This document shows, piece after piece, positions 1-12,085 of a DNA stretch of 64,000 nt (its first letter is position 1; each line of letters opens with the position of its first letter). The DNA comes from Fomitopsis serialis (taxonomy: Eukaryota > Basidiomycota > Agaricomycetes > Polyporales > Fomitopsidaceae): positions 1 through 64,000 of the forward strand of contig NW_025955018.1 in the NCBI RefSeq assembly GCF_022376445.1. The letters run 5' to 3'. Position numbers and translations under genes: made by a program. The notes under the pieces are model-generated. The model searched no databases. It worked only from the letters and a program-made list of their open reading frames with translations, and was not told the DNA's origin.

Positions 1-470
1 GCGAGCCGCTGCCTGACCCGGGTATATGCGTGACACTGCCTGAACAATGCCTCGAAGCTCGGTCGGTCGTGGATCTCGATGGTGCGGTAGAGGTTGTGCA
101 TGGATCTACAATACCAAACCGCGCAGACTATCTGACTAACGCGACGGTGGTCAACATGCGCCTGTCCATCTGGTCGACGATGGCCTCGTAGATCTCAAGT
201 GGAACACGAGAAGAGAGCACCAGTGGCAAGTTTTAGTTCCTCCGGACAACGTGAGCACGGACCTCTTCGTCCTCAGTCCATTCGAGCTCCTTGTCGCTCC
301 ACTCAATCTGCTCCAGTTCGTCCTCACTGTGTTGAACTGTTCATCGTTATGTACTCCATTCGTTATCGCTCTGCGCGTCTTCGCGCCAATCGTCCGCATG
401 GTGTCCCGTCATCGCGTTGGGTGCAAGTCGGGCGTCCTCATGCGAAGAATCAGAACTTGAGTACACGGGC
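1..470 (-). pseudogene. Decayed F-box gene fragment at the window edge
   Basis: Read on the minus strand, 235 down to 1 matches the F-box segment of the intact family members: LPLVLSSRVPLEIYEAIVD, then a broken stretch, then the VCAVWY and MHNLY motifs. An extra 8 bases around 126-137 (a GTC-flanked duplication) shift the frame and create a stop in the middle of the F-box. The part from about 240 to 470 looks like the acidic N-terminal linker but is too degraded to align base by base. The rest of the gene would lie left of the window. It is the most decayed recognisable N-terminal copy apart from the one near 45 kb. Not expected to be functional. Confidence 0.75.
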
Positions 471-2050
471 ACGTCAAATGGATTTCAGTGAGAGGTGAGC
501 TGGATGCACGGACGCCGCGCCAGTGGCGCCACAAGCATTGAAGAAGAGCCTCGGGCAAGCCTCGGGGTAGACCCGGGGCCCGGACCGTAGCGTATCAATG
601 TAGGTCTCGCAGCCACACCACAGTGCTGTACTCGGACCCACATCACTTACGACTACGTCCAATTAAACCACGTCCGAGTCGGACCTAATCTGGACCCACC
701 CGGTCCCACCGCCATCAACGTTACATGCTCCAAGAGGCTCCCTGCAACTGCTCGGGCAGCTGTTTACTTGAACATTTAGCTCTCTCTCGTCCAACTAACT
801 CACAGCTCGCATATGCACCGACTGACACTGTGGCAGGGCCACGGGTTCACTGGTAAGTAGTTATCAAATGCGAGTCGCCGATTCGTCCAATAGCTAATAT
901 AATACGATCATCGATGCTACAGACGCTACACCTGTGAAATATGGGTAGTACGAGGACGGTCACTCACCGAACCTCACCATGCTCATGAGTCATGCCCTAT
1001 ACTCGCAGATACGTCAGTATGTCATGACGGCGTCTCCATGACCCGAGTTGGCCGTAGGTGCGCAAGCGGCCCATTAATCACAACAAGCTGTGAGACGCTG
1101 ACCATATACCGACAGTATCGAGGCCTGCGAAGACCATAGCGAACTCATAACCGTCTCTCCATCGCACGACCTAGCGCTCCAAGTCCCGTTCAGATAATGC
1201 GGAGAATGTGGCCATGGTACGTCAAGACCACCCGTGACAGGACTCTGCGAGCAAGTCAGAGCATTCAGCGGTTGACCTCATGACGACCCACACCGACCTC
1301 GACGCACTCTCGCCATGACTTGCCCTCGTACCCTGAGAAGCCACCCCCGGATGAGCCCTTCGTATGGCCGACCAACTCTGCCTTCGCGCCAACTTACGTC
1401 CGATGTATACAGGAACCCGTCGCAAACTCACCAGGCAAACAACTCGAGCAGAGCGGTAGTAAGGGTAGATGTCAGGTAAGTAACATCATCTTCGCGTCAA
1501 ACCTGTGGTTCCGTTGTGACTCGAACTCAATTCAGAGCGAAGCCTATCCCATCTTGATTGTCAACCGCATGTCGAATGTCGACGTCACGGTCGGTGTCTG
1601 GGCACGGTCAGCATTTTGCATCCTTGCGAGATATGTCACTCCCAGTGGCCGAGAACCTACCTATCAGCGACGGTCGGGACACGTTTATTGAGACTGGCTG
1701 TCGGGACACCAGGAGGCTATGCGCCACTCAGTCGACGTGAAGCATAGACTCGATCGTTCTCGCTCAGACGTTTGTGAAGCTGGCTTAAGCTGCGCATTTC
1801 AGTTGAGCCGTAGGTGACGCAGTACATCTGTACCACCGTTAAAACCATCGCCTGACATCACTGCTGGCGACGCAGATTCGTCCTCAATGCGCCGACATCT
1901 ATGGACGGCAATGGGGTCTGAGGATCTCATCCATAGGTAATGCTCGGCAGGAGATCACTCAGGGAAGTGGCGGCCGCACATACTGACATGCGATTCCTAG
2001 GCATACAGCCCACCAGGCCTGGATCAGCACGACTCGCTGCCATTGGGATC
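471..2050. other. Gene-free stretch with an old copy of the 2-kb duplicated block
   Basis: No reading frame here looks coding. The piece 930-1340 is a weak copy of the block present at 11.7-12.1 kb and 35.9-36.3 kb: it shares the ACGAGGACGGTCACTCAC-like stretch, the CGACCCACACCGACCTCGAC stretch and the CCCTCGTACCC motif in the same order. I see nothing identifiable in the remainder. Confidence 0.4.
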
Positions 2051-2052
2051 CA

Positions 2053-2265
2053 CTAGATCCGGCCACCCCCTGCGACGTCCCTCGTGTCTCTTAAGTGCGG
2101 AATCAGCCCAGTCGCCCGTTGCTTCTCACTCAGTGGACGCCACCACGCCAATATCCAACCCTTGTAGACCTTTCCGTACGGTTTCGTAGCATGTATGTCT
2201 GCCGTTTTCGCCATCGCTTTGAAGGTTGATTCTCCTAGCCTCACAGGTAGGAATGTGCTCGACAT
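2053..2265 (-). pseudogene. Unidentified protein-like relic, FKAMAKT family
   Basis: The minus-strand reading contains FKAMAKTADIHATKPYGKVY and further RPLSEKQRATGLIPHLRDTR. A second copy about 18 kb away (20,430-20,640, minus) reads FKATANTSGVYAVMSYGEIY and TEQRAIGLVLHLANTR. Similarity in reading frame between two diverged copies suggests a once-coding exon. Both are flanked by the same GGGAAGTGGCGGCCGCA sequence on the low-coordinate side. I do not recognise the family and no complete gene can be built around either copy. Confidence 0.35.
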
Positions 2266-2711
2266 CCCTTATTGACTGCGACCTGCGCGTACGTCGCGAG
2301 TATGAACTTGGTCATACTAGATCCAAGTACAATTCGTTTGATCGTAGCGACGAGAAGTCCGATACATTTCACACCGATACACATGAGCCGGAACCGTATA
2401 GTACATCCGGTCATCGTCCAATCGCAATACATTGCAGCCATCGTAGCAAGCATGAGTTAATCGAGACAGTGAACCATACCGCGAATCCAAAGCAGTGTCC
2501 TTCTAAAGGAGCGCGACGACCGCTTGTGGACGACCGACTCCCTCGCATCGACCCGCGCTCCGTACGGACGGTGACGATGCTTCGTTGTCGCCACCTCCGT
2601 CTGTACCGATCGGATGACGTGCCACGTCACGAGGACTCCCGGGGTTGCTGAATGGCTGAACAGGAGACAAGAGTGAGACGGACGCATGTGGATACAAACG
2701 GGCTCACTTAC
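2226..2711 (-). repeat. F-box 3'-flank repeat, copy 1 (includes 3' intron and downstream exon)
   Basis: A block of about 450 bp downstream of F-box genes. Related copies lie at about 21,130-21,563, 36,650-37,043, 39,330-39,805 and 46,560-46,836. On the minus strand it begins with an intron donor (GTAAGTGAGCC at 2711) and a pyrimidine-rich acceptor near 2656 (TCTCCTGTTCAG), followed by about 200 bp conserved between copies. It is best read as the last intron plus the 3' untranslated exon of the F-box genes. The far end contains a TACAATTCGTTTGATCGTAG motif that recurs in the other copies. Confidence 0.55.
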
Positions 2712-2723
2712 GTTTACAATACT

Positions 2724-4360
2724 TCAACCGCGCACCCAGGTGACGTTGACTATGCCACGGGCGGACCATGGCTGAAATATGGCATGGAACATGGCCTGGA
2801 GCTTCTGACCGACGGTGTCCTTATGCAATACTGTCTGATTGGTCTGAGGGTACAGGTCCATCTTCACCTCGACATCCTTTAATTTGTCGAAGTATGGCTC
2901 GCTCATGACCTCGTGCAGGTCCCACTGGTTGAGCTCGTCGAGGACAGCGCTGGGTTGCTCATGGTCGAGAATGATGTCGCCGATGCGAACATGAGCCTGG
3001 ACCTTGATGTGCTCAAGCTGACGGCTTCGGATGGCGGAGAAGATGCTGCGTAACTCGTATGTTGCTGTGGTCCACGCCGCGCCAGGCCCGAGCTGAGGCG
3101 AATATCTGGTATCGTAGCTGATGTCATTCAGCCCGAAGTCCAAGGATTGCAAGGCGGTGTTCTGCGACAGATCTCCGTGGCCCACTACATTGTGCATGTG
3201 CATTAGCGACGAAGCGTCTAAGTAAGATGATGGGGCTCTTACTAGGTCCATTAGGAAAATAGCACGTCTGGCAGTAACAGGACAATGATGCCCCTGCCGC
3301 TTCGAGGAGTTTATTAAGGGATGTCCGTGCCATGGAGGGATAGGCACACCGAAATGTCAGATCCGCAAGTGAGGTGCAGAGGCATGAACGCGCCATCCAG
3401 TCAACGAACATCGCCATGCATTCTTCGTGCACGAAGATGTCAAGGTATCGAAGACGCATGTGAGATGGTGTCCGAAGAAATGAGGCCCCCGCGTGACTGC
3501 CAGCAGCATCTTGCTGAGCGATCCTAACGTTTATGCTGATGTCTGTAAGCTGGGGGAAGGCAGACACAATCCGCCACAGCTGCGTGATGCTGTGCAGTTT
3601 GCAACCCTGAAGCGTCAACGACTTGACAGACTTGAACCTCGACAAGGCGAGGAAGAAATCCGTGCGGATGAAACAAAGTCTTCCATTTTCGATGTGAAGG
3701 ATGCGTACACGAGGTACTAGACCAACGAGCGCGGACGGTAGTGCTTGAAGGAAGCTGTTGTCAACATTGCTCTTGTTTTTGCCGTAGTAGTAAGCTGTCC
3801 GATTGCAGCCCCCATCTACCACCAGCTTGCATGTGGTCGCGAGCCACTGCTTGACGCGTGGCGACGCGCGACAATGCTTGAACAGCATGTTGTAGCTTGT
3901 GCGGCTGCGAATCTCGAGATCGTAGTATAGTTTGTGCATCGCTCGACGATACCACGTTGCGCAGACAAGTGCCACAGCGGCGAACGTGGGCTGATACTCG
4001 ATGGCGTCGATGATGAGCATGAAGACCTCGAGCGGGATGCGAGCGGAGAGGGCTAGCGGCAGGGTGCCTTGAAAACGTGCGTCCCACCAGTTTCCCCAGA
4101 CCCATCTGCCGGCGTCGAAGAGCTTGCAGAATGTGACACCGACTCCACGGGCACTCGATTCGTCAACATTCGATCGCTTTAAGTTGACAGCCTGTTCATC
4201 GGCACTGCTCTGATCGACATCAATATGCCCGTCGGTAATCGATGGCGTGACTTGTGCGTGTGAGGCGTCGTCGGGGGAAGGGAAAAAAAGCTGAGTGAAC
4301 ACATCAGTCGGGATCACGGATGGGAGCAGGGTGACTGACGCTAGGCTGGAATTCGGACAT
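2724..4360 (-). CDS. F-box/LRR-like protein 1
   Basis: Three coding exons on the minus strand: 4360-4340 (MSEFQPS), 4290-3243 and 3184-2724, with introns 4339-4291 (GTCAGT donor, CTGAT branch, CTCAG acceptor) and 3242-3185 (GTAAGA donor, CTAAT branch, TGTAG acceptor). Joined length is 1530 nt, 509 aa, in frame throughout. The F-box lies at about residues 84-130 (LPLALSARIPLEVFMLIID, then ALVCATWYRRAMHKLYY). It is followed by leucine-rich strands (LVPRVRILHIENGRLCFIR, FKSVKSLTLQGCKLHS) and the family C-terminal signature KLKDVEVKMDLYP...IFQPWSARGIV. F-box proteins of this kind usually bind Skp1 and present targets to an SCF ubiquitin ligase; the target is unknown. The stop is 12 nt before a further intron donor at 2711. 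An ATG-started single-exon reading from 4455 is possible but loses the conserved first exon. Confidence 0.8.
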
Positions 4361-5460
4361 CTGGGCAGTCGCACGCTATGGGACGCGACGTGAATGTATG
4401 CTCTGTGGGAGGAGACGCAGCCGTGAGCGTAAGAACAGGGTCGGTGGAGGCGCAAGCAGAGAGGGGGGCTCGAGGGGGTGGGGGCCTCGAGGACGAAGCG
4501 AGGCTATGTATTTGAGTATATGGGAGGGCCATCTAGAGTTTGAGCCACACGCTGACTGCCGTGACCTGGACACGCCGTTGCCAGTCAGGCTGTGCAGCGT
4601 CCATCGACTTGGCCAGACACGACTGCGACTACACATGAACCACAGCCAGCTGAGTGTGCAACTCGTGCAGGAGGCCGTCGAGGGTGAAGCAGGCGTGCAT
4701 GCTCCTAACCCTAGGCGCGTTCTCCGACTCGGGCGATGGCGACCGAGCGGTCCTGTCTCGTCTCCGAGTCTCGACGACGCGGCGACGGCTTTGCGTCTGT
4801 TCTCCGCTCGCGTGACCTGCCCCTACGAGTCTCGTGAGCTCAAACGTTTAGTGAGTCCACAGCCGATGCATTGCACGGTCCTCTACAGCCGCTTTGCGCC
4901 GTGCCGTGCACTCACCCCATATACTGCCCTGCACCGGGTGACTGTACGTATGGAATCCCTTCTACCTCCTCCGGGAGAGCATTCCAGGACGCAGTATCCT
5001 CGGCGACACCGTAATCGCCAATACGTTTGGTCATGTTGTTCCCACTTCCACGCCGCCTCGCGCCGACTGTCCACTGCGGAATTCCGTTGTCCCGTATTTG
5101 CAGTACCATTTACGCTTCGCAGTTGCAGTCATGCCGCCACTTTCTGCCTAACTGACATATCAGAGCTTGTAGTCTCCTACGAGGCGGTGATCAGACACGC
5201 TGCGCGACCATATACCACTGTGCCAATGCATGCGTCTCGAACGTATTCTCAGACCCTTGGGACAGCCAATAGCACACGCACCGCGGAGAGCGGTCTTTGC
5301 GTGCGCAAGACTGTTGTCTATGCTCGCAGTGGTCCGTTTTGAGTAGCCAGAGACAAGGTATGCATTGCATATACCCGTGAGGCTGTACTCGTCCACCTAC
5401 TATCATGTGCACCATTTCAGATATAATTATGTTGTAGTAGCGCACATGCGCACCAGATAC
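4361..5460. other. Upstream spacer of F-box gene 1
   Basis: This stretch aligns in pieces with the upstream regions of the other F-box genes. It contains the GAGTTTGAGCCACACGCTGA block near 4540, the telomere-like box at 4705 and a GTAGTAGCGCACATGCGCACC motif near 5435. Long open readings across it (for example 4398-5342 plus) have no family support and cross the duplicated non-coding block. No independent gene is seen. Confidence 0.5.
4705..4714 (-). promoter_or_regulatory. Telomere-repeat-like box upstream of F-box gene 1
   Basis: The plus strand reads CTAACCCTAG inside GCTCCTAACCCTAGGCGCG, followed by GTTCTCCGACTCG. It lies 345 bp upstream of the start of F-box gene 1. The same box in the same orientation relative to the gene recurs upstream of most family members. 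Confidence 0.5.
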
Positions 5461-6260
5461 GCACCGCATTCACCAGCAGCCTATCACCTGGTCCGAATCG
5501 TGCCCTAGACGAACGTGTGCACACGTGTCAGTCATGGACGGATGTAAGGCGCATGCGCGTAACTTACCAGAAGTAGTGAATCCAGAATTGAGGACGATGT
5601 TACGCATAAGTATGCCTGATCGCGTTTCCGCACGGGTCGCAACGTGATCATTCGCCAGGCTCATCTGGGAAGCCTGCAGGATCGGATAGGGTGCGTACCG
5701 CGCGAGCGGACTGTATGTAGATGTCCAGCAATTGAACTGCCTCCTGCCAATAGACAATGCTTATCTACGCGCTGGTGACGGACCATACCACGTTTTTACC
5801 GAACGGTCCCTGGATCGCACGTAGGCCTACCGCCGCGTCGGAAGCCCAATAGACATAGGCGCCGCATAGCTAGCTCGGTCAGACAGGAGCTCTTCCTGGA
5901 CGTGCCATTCACCATCATCGAGTCAAACATCGACGCCCCGAACGGTGCCGAGAAGGACCGCCCGAAGGTGGAGCAACTGCTGCTTGTTAGTGATCCACAC
6001 GACTCGCTTTCGAGCTTACGGACCTCTCACGTACAATCAACCTCGTCGCGCACGTCGATCCGGAAAAGTCCTTCTCGCGTTTGCGGGGCGGGGCGTCCAA
6101 AGCCCGTTGAGGCGATTCAGCTTCTCGATGGTGTCCGAGTGCTCTCTTGCTCTGTCAGGGGAGCTCAGCTTGACCCCTCTTGAATGGGGAGTTCGGGCTA
6201 CGCACCGCGACGTTGGTCTTCGATAACGGCCTGCTGAGTGAATGTCTGACACTGACGAGA
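5460..6260. repeat. Spacer block R2, copy 1
   Basis: Related to 15,640-16,740 and 23,990-24,950. Shared landmarks in order are the TTCACCAGCAG motif, CAGTCATGRACG-like, AACTTACCAG, GTGACGGACCATWCCACG-like, CTCTTCCTGGACGTGC, GATCCACACGACTCGC, GTGTCCGAGT and GAATGGGGAGTTCG. Short peptide-like runs are retained between copies (PKVEQLLLVSDPHDSLS here, PKAKRLGLPLVCGPHDS in the third copy). That suggests a decayed coding sequence of unknown family. Confidence 0.5.
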
Positions 6261-9110
6261 CTCTCTATACCGACCTAATTCTGGGTGGGAAGTCGCAGCG
6301 TGCCTCTACGCGTGAGTCCCACGGGCCGCGAGTATCCTACCAGGGAGGACAGCGCGACGGAGCATTGCGCAACCGTAGAGTATTGAGTAACCCGAACAAC
6401 GATGGAGGTTGAGACAGGCGGTACGCGACGTTACACGGTCTCGAGGTAGAGATCAGATCATACGGCAGATTGTCGAGAGCTCAACCGGGTGGCTAGAGTG
6501 GGAATGTTGCTAGGCGAGAAGAGATTTTCGCTGACGACACCGGGATGTGGGGGCTAGGAATCGCGAGGATCCAGATAGACGGTCGGCCACGCGTCTGTCT
6601 TGCGTGCTTTGGGTACAGCATTCGGATAGTCCGAGACCAACACGGACATCAGGTCGAAACACAACGCGGTTTCTGAATGTGTACACAAGCTTGAACAACG
6701 ATCCTTGCAAGCGCGGGCAAGTGGGGTATCAGGAATCGGTGGTCTCCCAGTTCCCGTGCCTCTCGCCATCGACGTACATTGGTGCGCCAGAATATGACCG
6801 GAGGTGTTCCGTAATGGAGGTTGTGCGTCGACGAGTTCGGTAGTGCTAAACCTCGGGGCCGGGTCTGGGGAGCTACCATGTAGCGTCATGTTGCACCGAG
6901 AGTGCATGAGCTGAGCGGTGCGACTCAGTACAGAAGCGGTGCAAGTTGACAGTACGTGGAAGAAAGGTACCCGAGATGGGCCAGAACATATCGAACACTG
7001 GCACGACGACGTACAGGCGCTTGGATGAGGGTCGTGTCGGACAGCCTGTGAGACTCATCAGTAACAAATCGGCGACACAGCGATCACACGTACCCAAAAC
7101 ACATCCGCCGATGGCGCGCAAGCAACTCCAGCGTCGCATAGAGCATAACTCGGTGCTGAGAGCAAGACCTCCCGACAGCGGATTTGCGCTTCGGGCCAGA
7201 GTACCCTTCGTCGGCCCGGGCTACGATAAGCAGCAAGAGTTTATTTAGCATATGTCACCTAGAGGTCTCATCCGACGTACCATTTCCCTGACATTGCAAC
7301 GTGGAGGACCGTGCCTCGTACCTAACCATGTAGATACATCCCCCGCCGCCCAAACGCAGTGGCGAGGTGTGCCTGCATTGCGAAGTGCGAGATGCAACAT
7401 GGCCGCACGGTAGATTTATCGCTCTGCGATGCTTCGTCAAACGGCGGTGCCGATACCGTGTTGCTGCCTATTCACAGATTAGCGCATGAAGTATTCGGCA
7501 TTGCAGGAGGGTAGACGTACTAACTCTGATTGCTGGGCATGGCACGTCGCATCGACGCTGGAATGAATCAGTCGACGCTACACAGCCTGTGCACTAAATC
7601 GAACTCACTGCATCTGATATGCTTCTCCGTGGATATTCCTCTTCGTGCTGCTCCTTCGCCTGCGTGTGGGCGGTCAGCATCTACCCTTCCGACCTCATGT
7701 TCCCTAAGTGTTGTACCGACGGGCTGCCGCTCCAGTACCATCTCAGGCTCGATCCGGTACAGGGCACATATATGAGATATGGCAAGTTCGAAAGACCTGA
7801 GGAATCTGCTCGTCAAGAGTCGTCGGAGGGCGAGCGGTGTCAAAGGTGTCAAAGATATCGGCAGAGGATTGGTCGCTGGAGACTGAGACGGGAGTCGTGG
7901 CGATCGTTGAGTCTCGAGAACATCGCTGCTCGCCGCAGTGGTTGGCCGCGCCGAGCCTTCTCTTAATACAACCCAGTACATAGGATGTTCATCAAGTCAC
8001 GATGGCCTGGGATGCGTATTGTGGTCGCTGTTCACTGTGGTGAATCCGCACGTCGAGAGCAAACCTGTCGCGCCACGCCGCGCAGCTTCCCCGAGATTTC
8101 TCCGACCGCCCCTCGTCTCGGTCGTGTCCTCTTGGGCATCAGCTTCAAGCTTCAAGCTTCAAGCTTCAAGTTCGTGTTTGTCCGACAGTCGTGGTGACAA
8201 CTTTGCAACCTGTCCTTTTCGGGTGTCCGCCTACGCAGCCGCATCCGAATTCTGGGAGAAATTAGCTCGCGCGCGCATCTCCCGTATTCTCACCCTCAGC
8301 CAGTCATCGACGACCGGGATTCCAACGGGTCTCCTCGAGTCCTATTCCGTCTCTTCCATGCGCCTTCTACAAGCTTGGACTGGAGGAGTATCTACGCTCC
8401 CAAGATCTCTCTGCATCTTGCGGCGAGAAGACGCGGCGTTATGGCTGACTAGCTGCCCATCTTGCGAGAGAGCAGGCGAGATAATCGGACGGAGGAACGG
8501 GACGCGGCCAGGGTTTGCAGACTTACTCAGGCTGCACGCGAGAGATACCTGCTGCGTCAGAAATTTTGATAAGCCGCACGCCAACTGCCGCGACCAGGAC
8601 CTCACATGCTATCATGTTGTCAGTCATGCATTACTGACGCCGCAAGTGTTCGCCAACACGCCGCACTTGGTTGGGTATGACTCTACATGTGTGCTGCTTC
8701 CATTGAGTCGCGGCTAGCCGCGGCCAGCCTGATTGCGGTCATCATGATCCAGGTCGGAGCGGCCAGCTGGACATGTTAACTGCAATAGTGAGTACTGAGA
8801 TACTGATGATCGATGGTCGCACCCAACCCACGCCCGTGACGACCGTACCGACGTGTTCCGCGCTGGAATGGGCAGTATCACACACATGGCTCGCCATGCT
8901 TATGCCGCGTAAGATGTCCGATCACGATATATGCCTTGGTAGTCCTGCAAGGACAGACGTCCTGTGTACCACGCACACAGACTGCAGAACGCTGACAGAG
9001 CACTCACCTATACAGGTTCATGCACCAATGCTGCCGCCACAGTCTCTCCACACGATCCGCTGCTATGTTAGCGTGGACGGCTTGAAGTCAACGTCGAGGG
9101 AATCGGTCCC
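6261..9110. other. Gene-poor repeat mosaic
   Basis: No coding region can be supported. Pieces of dispersed repeats are present. About 7570-7800 resembles 31,790-31,850 and the inverse of 56,330-56,400 (shared GAATCAGYCGACGCTACRYAGCC and TCGAACTCACTG motifs). About 8060-8480 carries the CCGAGATTYTTCCGA-type block seen at 10.35, 25.3, 32.3 and 34.65 kb. About 8540-8730 is a degenerate copy of the F-box upstream spacer (GATAAGCCGCACGCCAACTG and AAGTGTTCGCCAACACGCCG). The 259-codon open reading at 7938-8717 runs straight across these repeats and is not believed. Confidence 0.4.
8142..8170 (+). repeat. Heptamer tandem repeat, (GCTTCAA)4
   Basis: Four perfect copies of the 7-bp unit GCTTCAA plus one extra base. 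The unit AAGCTT(C) makes the array a run of overlapping HindIII-type palindromes. No other array of this unit was noticed in the window. Confidence 0.9.
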
Positions 9111-10091
9111 TCGTCGGCGGTATCGTGGCTTTGAGTGCGACCCAACACCTGATCGCGAGCTGGCGGCTTCGGTTCGTGGAGGATGCCGGGTACTTCACGC
9201 GCAATTCGTCTTCGTGGTCCAGGAAGGTGAGAACTGGCATAGAAGTGCCGCAATGCGGTCAGGTTGACGTGACGGTCTACATCATGCAATTGTGTCAGCG
9301 TCCGGGTTTCTTGTCATGTATAAGATAGCGGCTTTTGACCATTTGCAAAGCGAATGTCGGATACCGGAGCAAGGATGATCTGGCCGCACCGAAGGGTCTG
9401 GGCATGTTGACCGACGCGATGCATGGCGACGATTCGGCTGTCGAAGATATCGTCAATTCGTCCAGGAAGCAGTAAAACGACAGAACGAACCTGCCAACGA
9501 CGGAATCGTATCACGCATCGGGGTGCCTGTACCTCTTACGGTGTATCCGTCTGTTCGACCTGAATTGACGGTCCCACTTCCCACCGTGTGTCGGCTGTAG
9601 GGCTGCCGGAACCCGCGAGTTATACGTTCTCTAGTGGAGTACAAGACGTTGAAGGCTGCGGAGCCAACAGACAATCCGCTACAGCTGCGAGACGCCATGC
9701 AGGGCTTAGCGAATCTTGTCCAACGACGCGGCAAACGTGAGCAGCAATAGAGATTAAATGGAGTCGGGACGCACAAAAAGATCAATCGCATCCGCCTCCA
9801 AGCCATACACCACACGGCCGAGTACAAGGAGTAGTTCGTGCAGATGCCTCATGAAGTCGTACATAAACGGTCGAGCGGGTGTACGACGTGACCAGTTCGA
9901 GCGTCGAGCCAGGGCTTGATAGGCGGAGACGTTAGTAGTTAGACAAGAATATCCGGAGCGCGCGCAGGTTGAAAGAACTGTCTACCCACGGGAGACTACA
10001 GGTATTAACCTTTGGAGATCGCTGGTAACGAGTAATTGATCAAAAGATAGGGCTCCTCTGTTTCAGGTGTTTCGGCATGCTACATAGTGGA
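9111..10091. other. Repeat fragments, including a possible F-box relic at 9640-9720
   Basis: 9111-9190 holds one copy of a short block (RRRYRGFECDPTPDRELA in the plus reading) that recurs at 16.62 kb and, inverted, at 59.7 kb. Around 9670-9700, CAGACAATCCGCTACAGCTG matches the leucine-rich part of the F-box genes (compare ACACAATCCGCCACAGCTG at 3568), so a scrap of that exon may be present on the minus strand. 9745-9830 matches 44,750-44,810 (GGAGTCGGGACGCACAAAAA against GGACTCGAGACGCACGAAAA). Nothing complete is encoded. Confidence 0.35.
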
Positions 10092-12085
10092 CAAAATGGG
10101 GAGAGGACTACAAATGAACGCGTCAGTCATTCTGAGTCGCGCGACGGGGTGCAACAGACGGGTGGACGCGTACTTGGTTCCCGACGTCAAGTAGCCGGCA
10201 CTTATTCTCGGTGTGCACGCATTACAAGCGCTACCAATCGCTAGGCCGGGCGGCACACGAGAGCAGCGGAGCAGTAAATCACAGAGGAGGTCGGCGGTCG
10301 TGTTGTTCGACGTCCAGAGCAACGAAGAGGCGACGCCACCGCGTGTCACTGTCTGCCCCGCCGAGATTCTTCCGAGCGTCTCTCCGCCACAAGGCCTTAA
10401 GGAGGACTGTCACTGCTCCGAGTGACGAGGAGCTTATGTACATCGAGTACATACTTCTGTTCTCACAACTCCAGCAAGCTCTCGTTTGGATTGCACTCTG
10501 ACCTGGCTGGACGCTCGATACGCCACTAGTTGACGCGTGCATATCGGCGGACTTTCGTCCGCACACGCTAGCCACCGGCAGACACTTCTTCGCTGAACAA
10601 CTCGGGCGGATTCTAGAAGGTCTCCTACAGTCCTGTGCGGCCATTGCATGACTATGCTGCTCGCTCTCGACGAGCTTGGACTAGACGAGGGATCTCGACT
10701 CGACGGCTCGAATGTTCTCTGCAGTCTTTGACGAGAAGACGCGGTGTCATGGCCGAGCAATGATACGTCCAACTTGATGACAGCCTGGGATGGTTCTCGA
10801 GGCGGACAATGCGAGATGCTTGGACAAAACGGGGAGTAGGTGAGTAGTTTTGATCACAGTGCGTATGACCCGGCGACTTCATGCGCGTCCGCGCACCCAG
10901 ACTGGACGAGAGCAACGTGCTGACTGCGTTCAGTGACGACATGTACCGTGGTCGAGTTCCCGTACAGGGGCGGCCAATAGCTTGATCGTACCTGTTTGGA
11001 GACGCACGGTGAAGAAGCGAGCGGGACGGCGGGAAGAACGGAGAATAGATGAGCAAGTCCTAACTAATCATGTTCAACGGACTCCTTGACGCCTCTTCCT
11101 GTAGCCTATTAGACTACTTCCAAGAGCTGATCGCGTTGTACAGCATGCCTACACAAGTCAAGGAAGATTTCCGTGAATGTATGCACACGGTGAGTGCTGT
11201 TCCTCGCTGGATGCGTTCTTAGCGGGAGATAACTCGTCTTCCGAAATTCCAGCCACCGTGGCAACCCAGACCCACTGTGAACGACAAAAGAAGGTTCAAG
11301 TTACCTGATGCCCGTACTGGGCTCTAGGCATTCACTCCCAAACGAAGGCGACGCGTACCCAGGCGTGTTCTGAGGTTGTAAGCCTATTAATACTACCCGA
11401 AATCCTAGGAATTCCGCAAATGCTTGAGTAACGCGAACGGCGTCGCGGCCTAGCTTCGAGGTAAGTATATCTCCCCGTCTTGCAGCCACTATCAGCTCAT
11501 TTGTATTTCTCAGCAACGATGAAGCCGAACGCATGCATGCGGATGTAGAACTGAGATTTTCCAGCCTAGCATCGATTCACTCTTTCGATCAGGAACGTTC
11601 GTACGGTTGTTGTTGCCGATGTATCGACGCTGAACCCACAGCCTACCAGGGGCGCAAATAGGCCACTGCTGGCAATCGCGACCCGCTGTCTCGTTTTATT
11701 CACTCATTGGTTATCCAGATGTAAGACCTGTAGAATCTCCCGCATCTGCCGGGTATGAGGACGGTCAGTTTGTTACTCACCCATTGAACCTTGTCGTACT
11801 CATTCCCATTTCTCACACTTAGACCCGTCCGTAGATCGCGATAGCGCCTCCATTAACTCGTAGGTACGCTCGTCATCCCCCTTACCTGAGAGGTCGTGGA
11901 ACGCTAACTGCAGACCGCCGTTAGCAATTTTGTCGGCGACGCTTACAGCCATTTCTCAATTGCGAGACTCGAAATCATGAGTCCTAGTCAGACAATCCCG
12001 GGACTACTACATACAGACGGCTTGTCACCGGGCCCAGCGGAGCGTGGCTGTACGCACTGCGCACTTGGTGACGACGCACACCGGC
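10092..12085. repeat. 2-kb segmental duplication R1, copy A
   Basis: Matches 34,383-36,323 in the same orientation along nearly the whole length. Shared stretches include GACGGGGTGCAACAGACGGG, GTCTGCCCCGCCGAGATTC, CGAGAAGACGCGGTGTCATG, CGTGCTGACTGCGTTCAGTG and GTACGCACTGCGCACTT. By eye the first kilobase is about 90% identical, with small indels, and similarity falls toward the right. No gene is recognised inside it. The minus-strand fragment GLQPQNTPGYASPSF at about 11,350 has the counterpart GLQPQNSSGYALPSF at about 35,590, but other frames are equally conserved. Confidence 0.75.

Noticed and set aside
3124..3242. LMHMHNV-type peptide at the start of the C-terminal reading as coding sequence
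   Set aside because: In all copies the sequence from GTAAG to the TGTAG acceptor, including the codons for HMHNV, behaves as an intron. The apparent peptide conservation comes from the branch-point and acceptor sequence.
4398..5342. 314-codon open reading on the plus strand
   Set aside because: It overlaps the first exon of F-box gene 1 in antisense and the duplicated upstream spacer; the frame is not kept in the other spacer copies.
7938..8717. 259-codon open reading on the plus strand
   Set aside because: It runs through a tandem heptamer array, a dispersed repeat and an F-box spacer relic, with no domain and no conservation of its frame in the other repeat copies.
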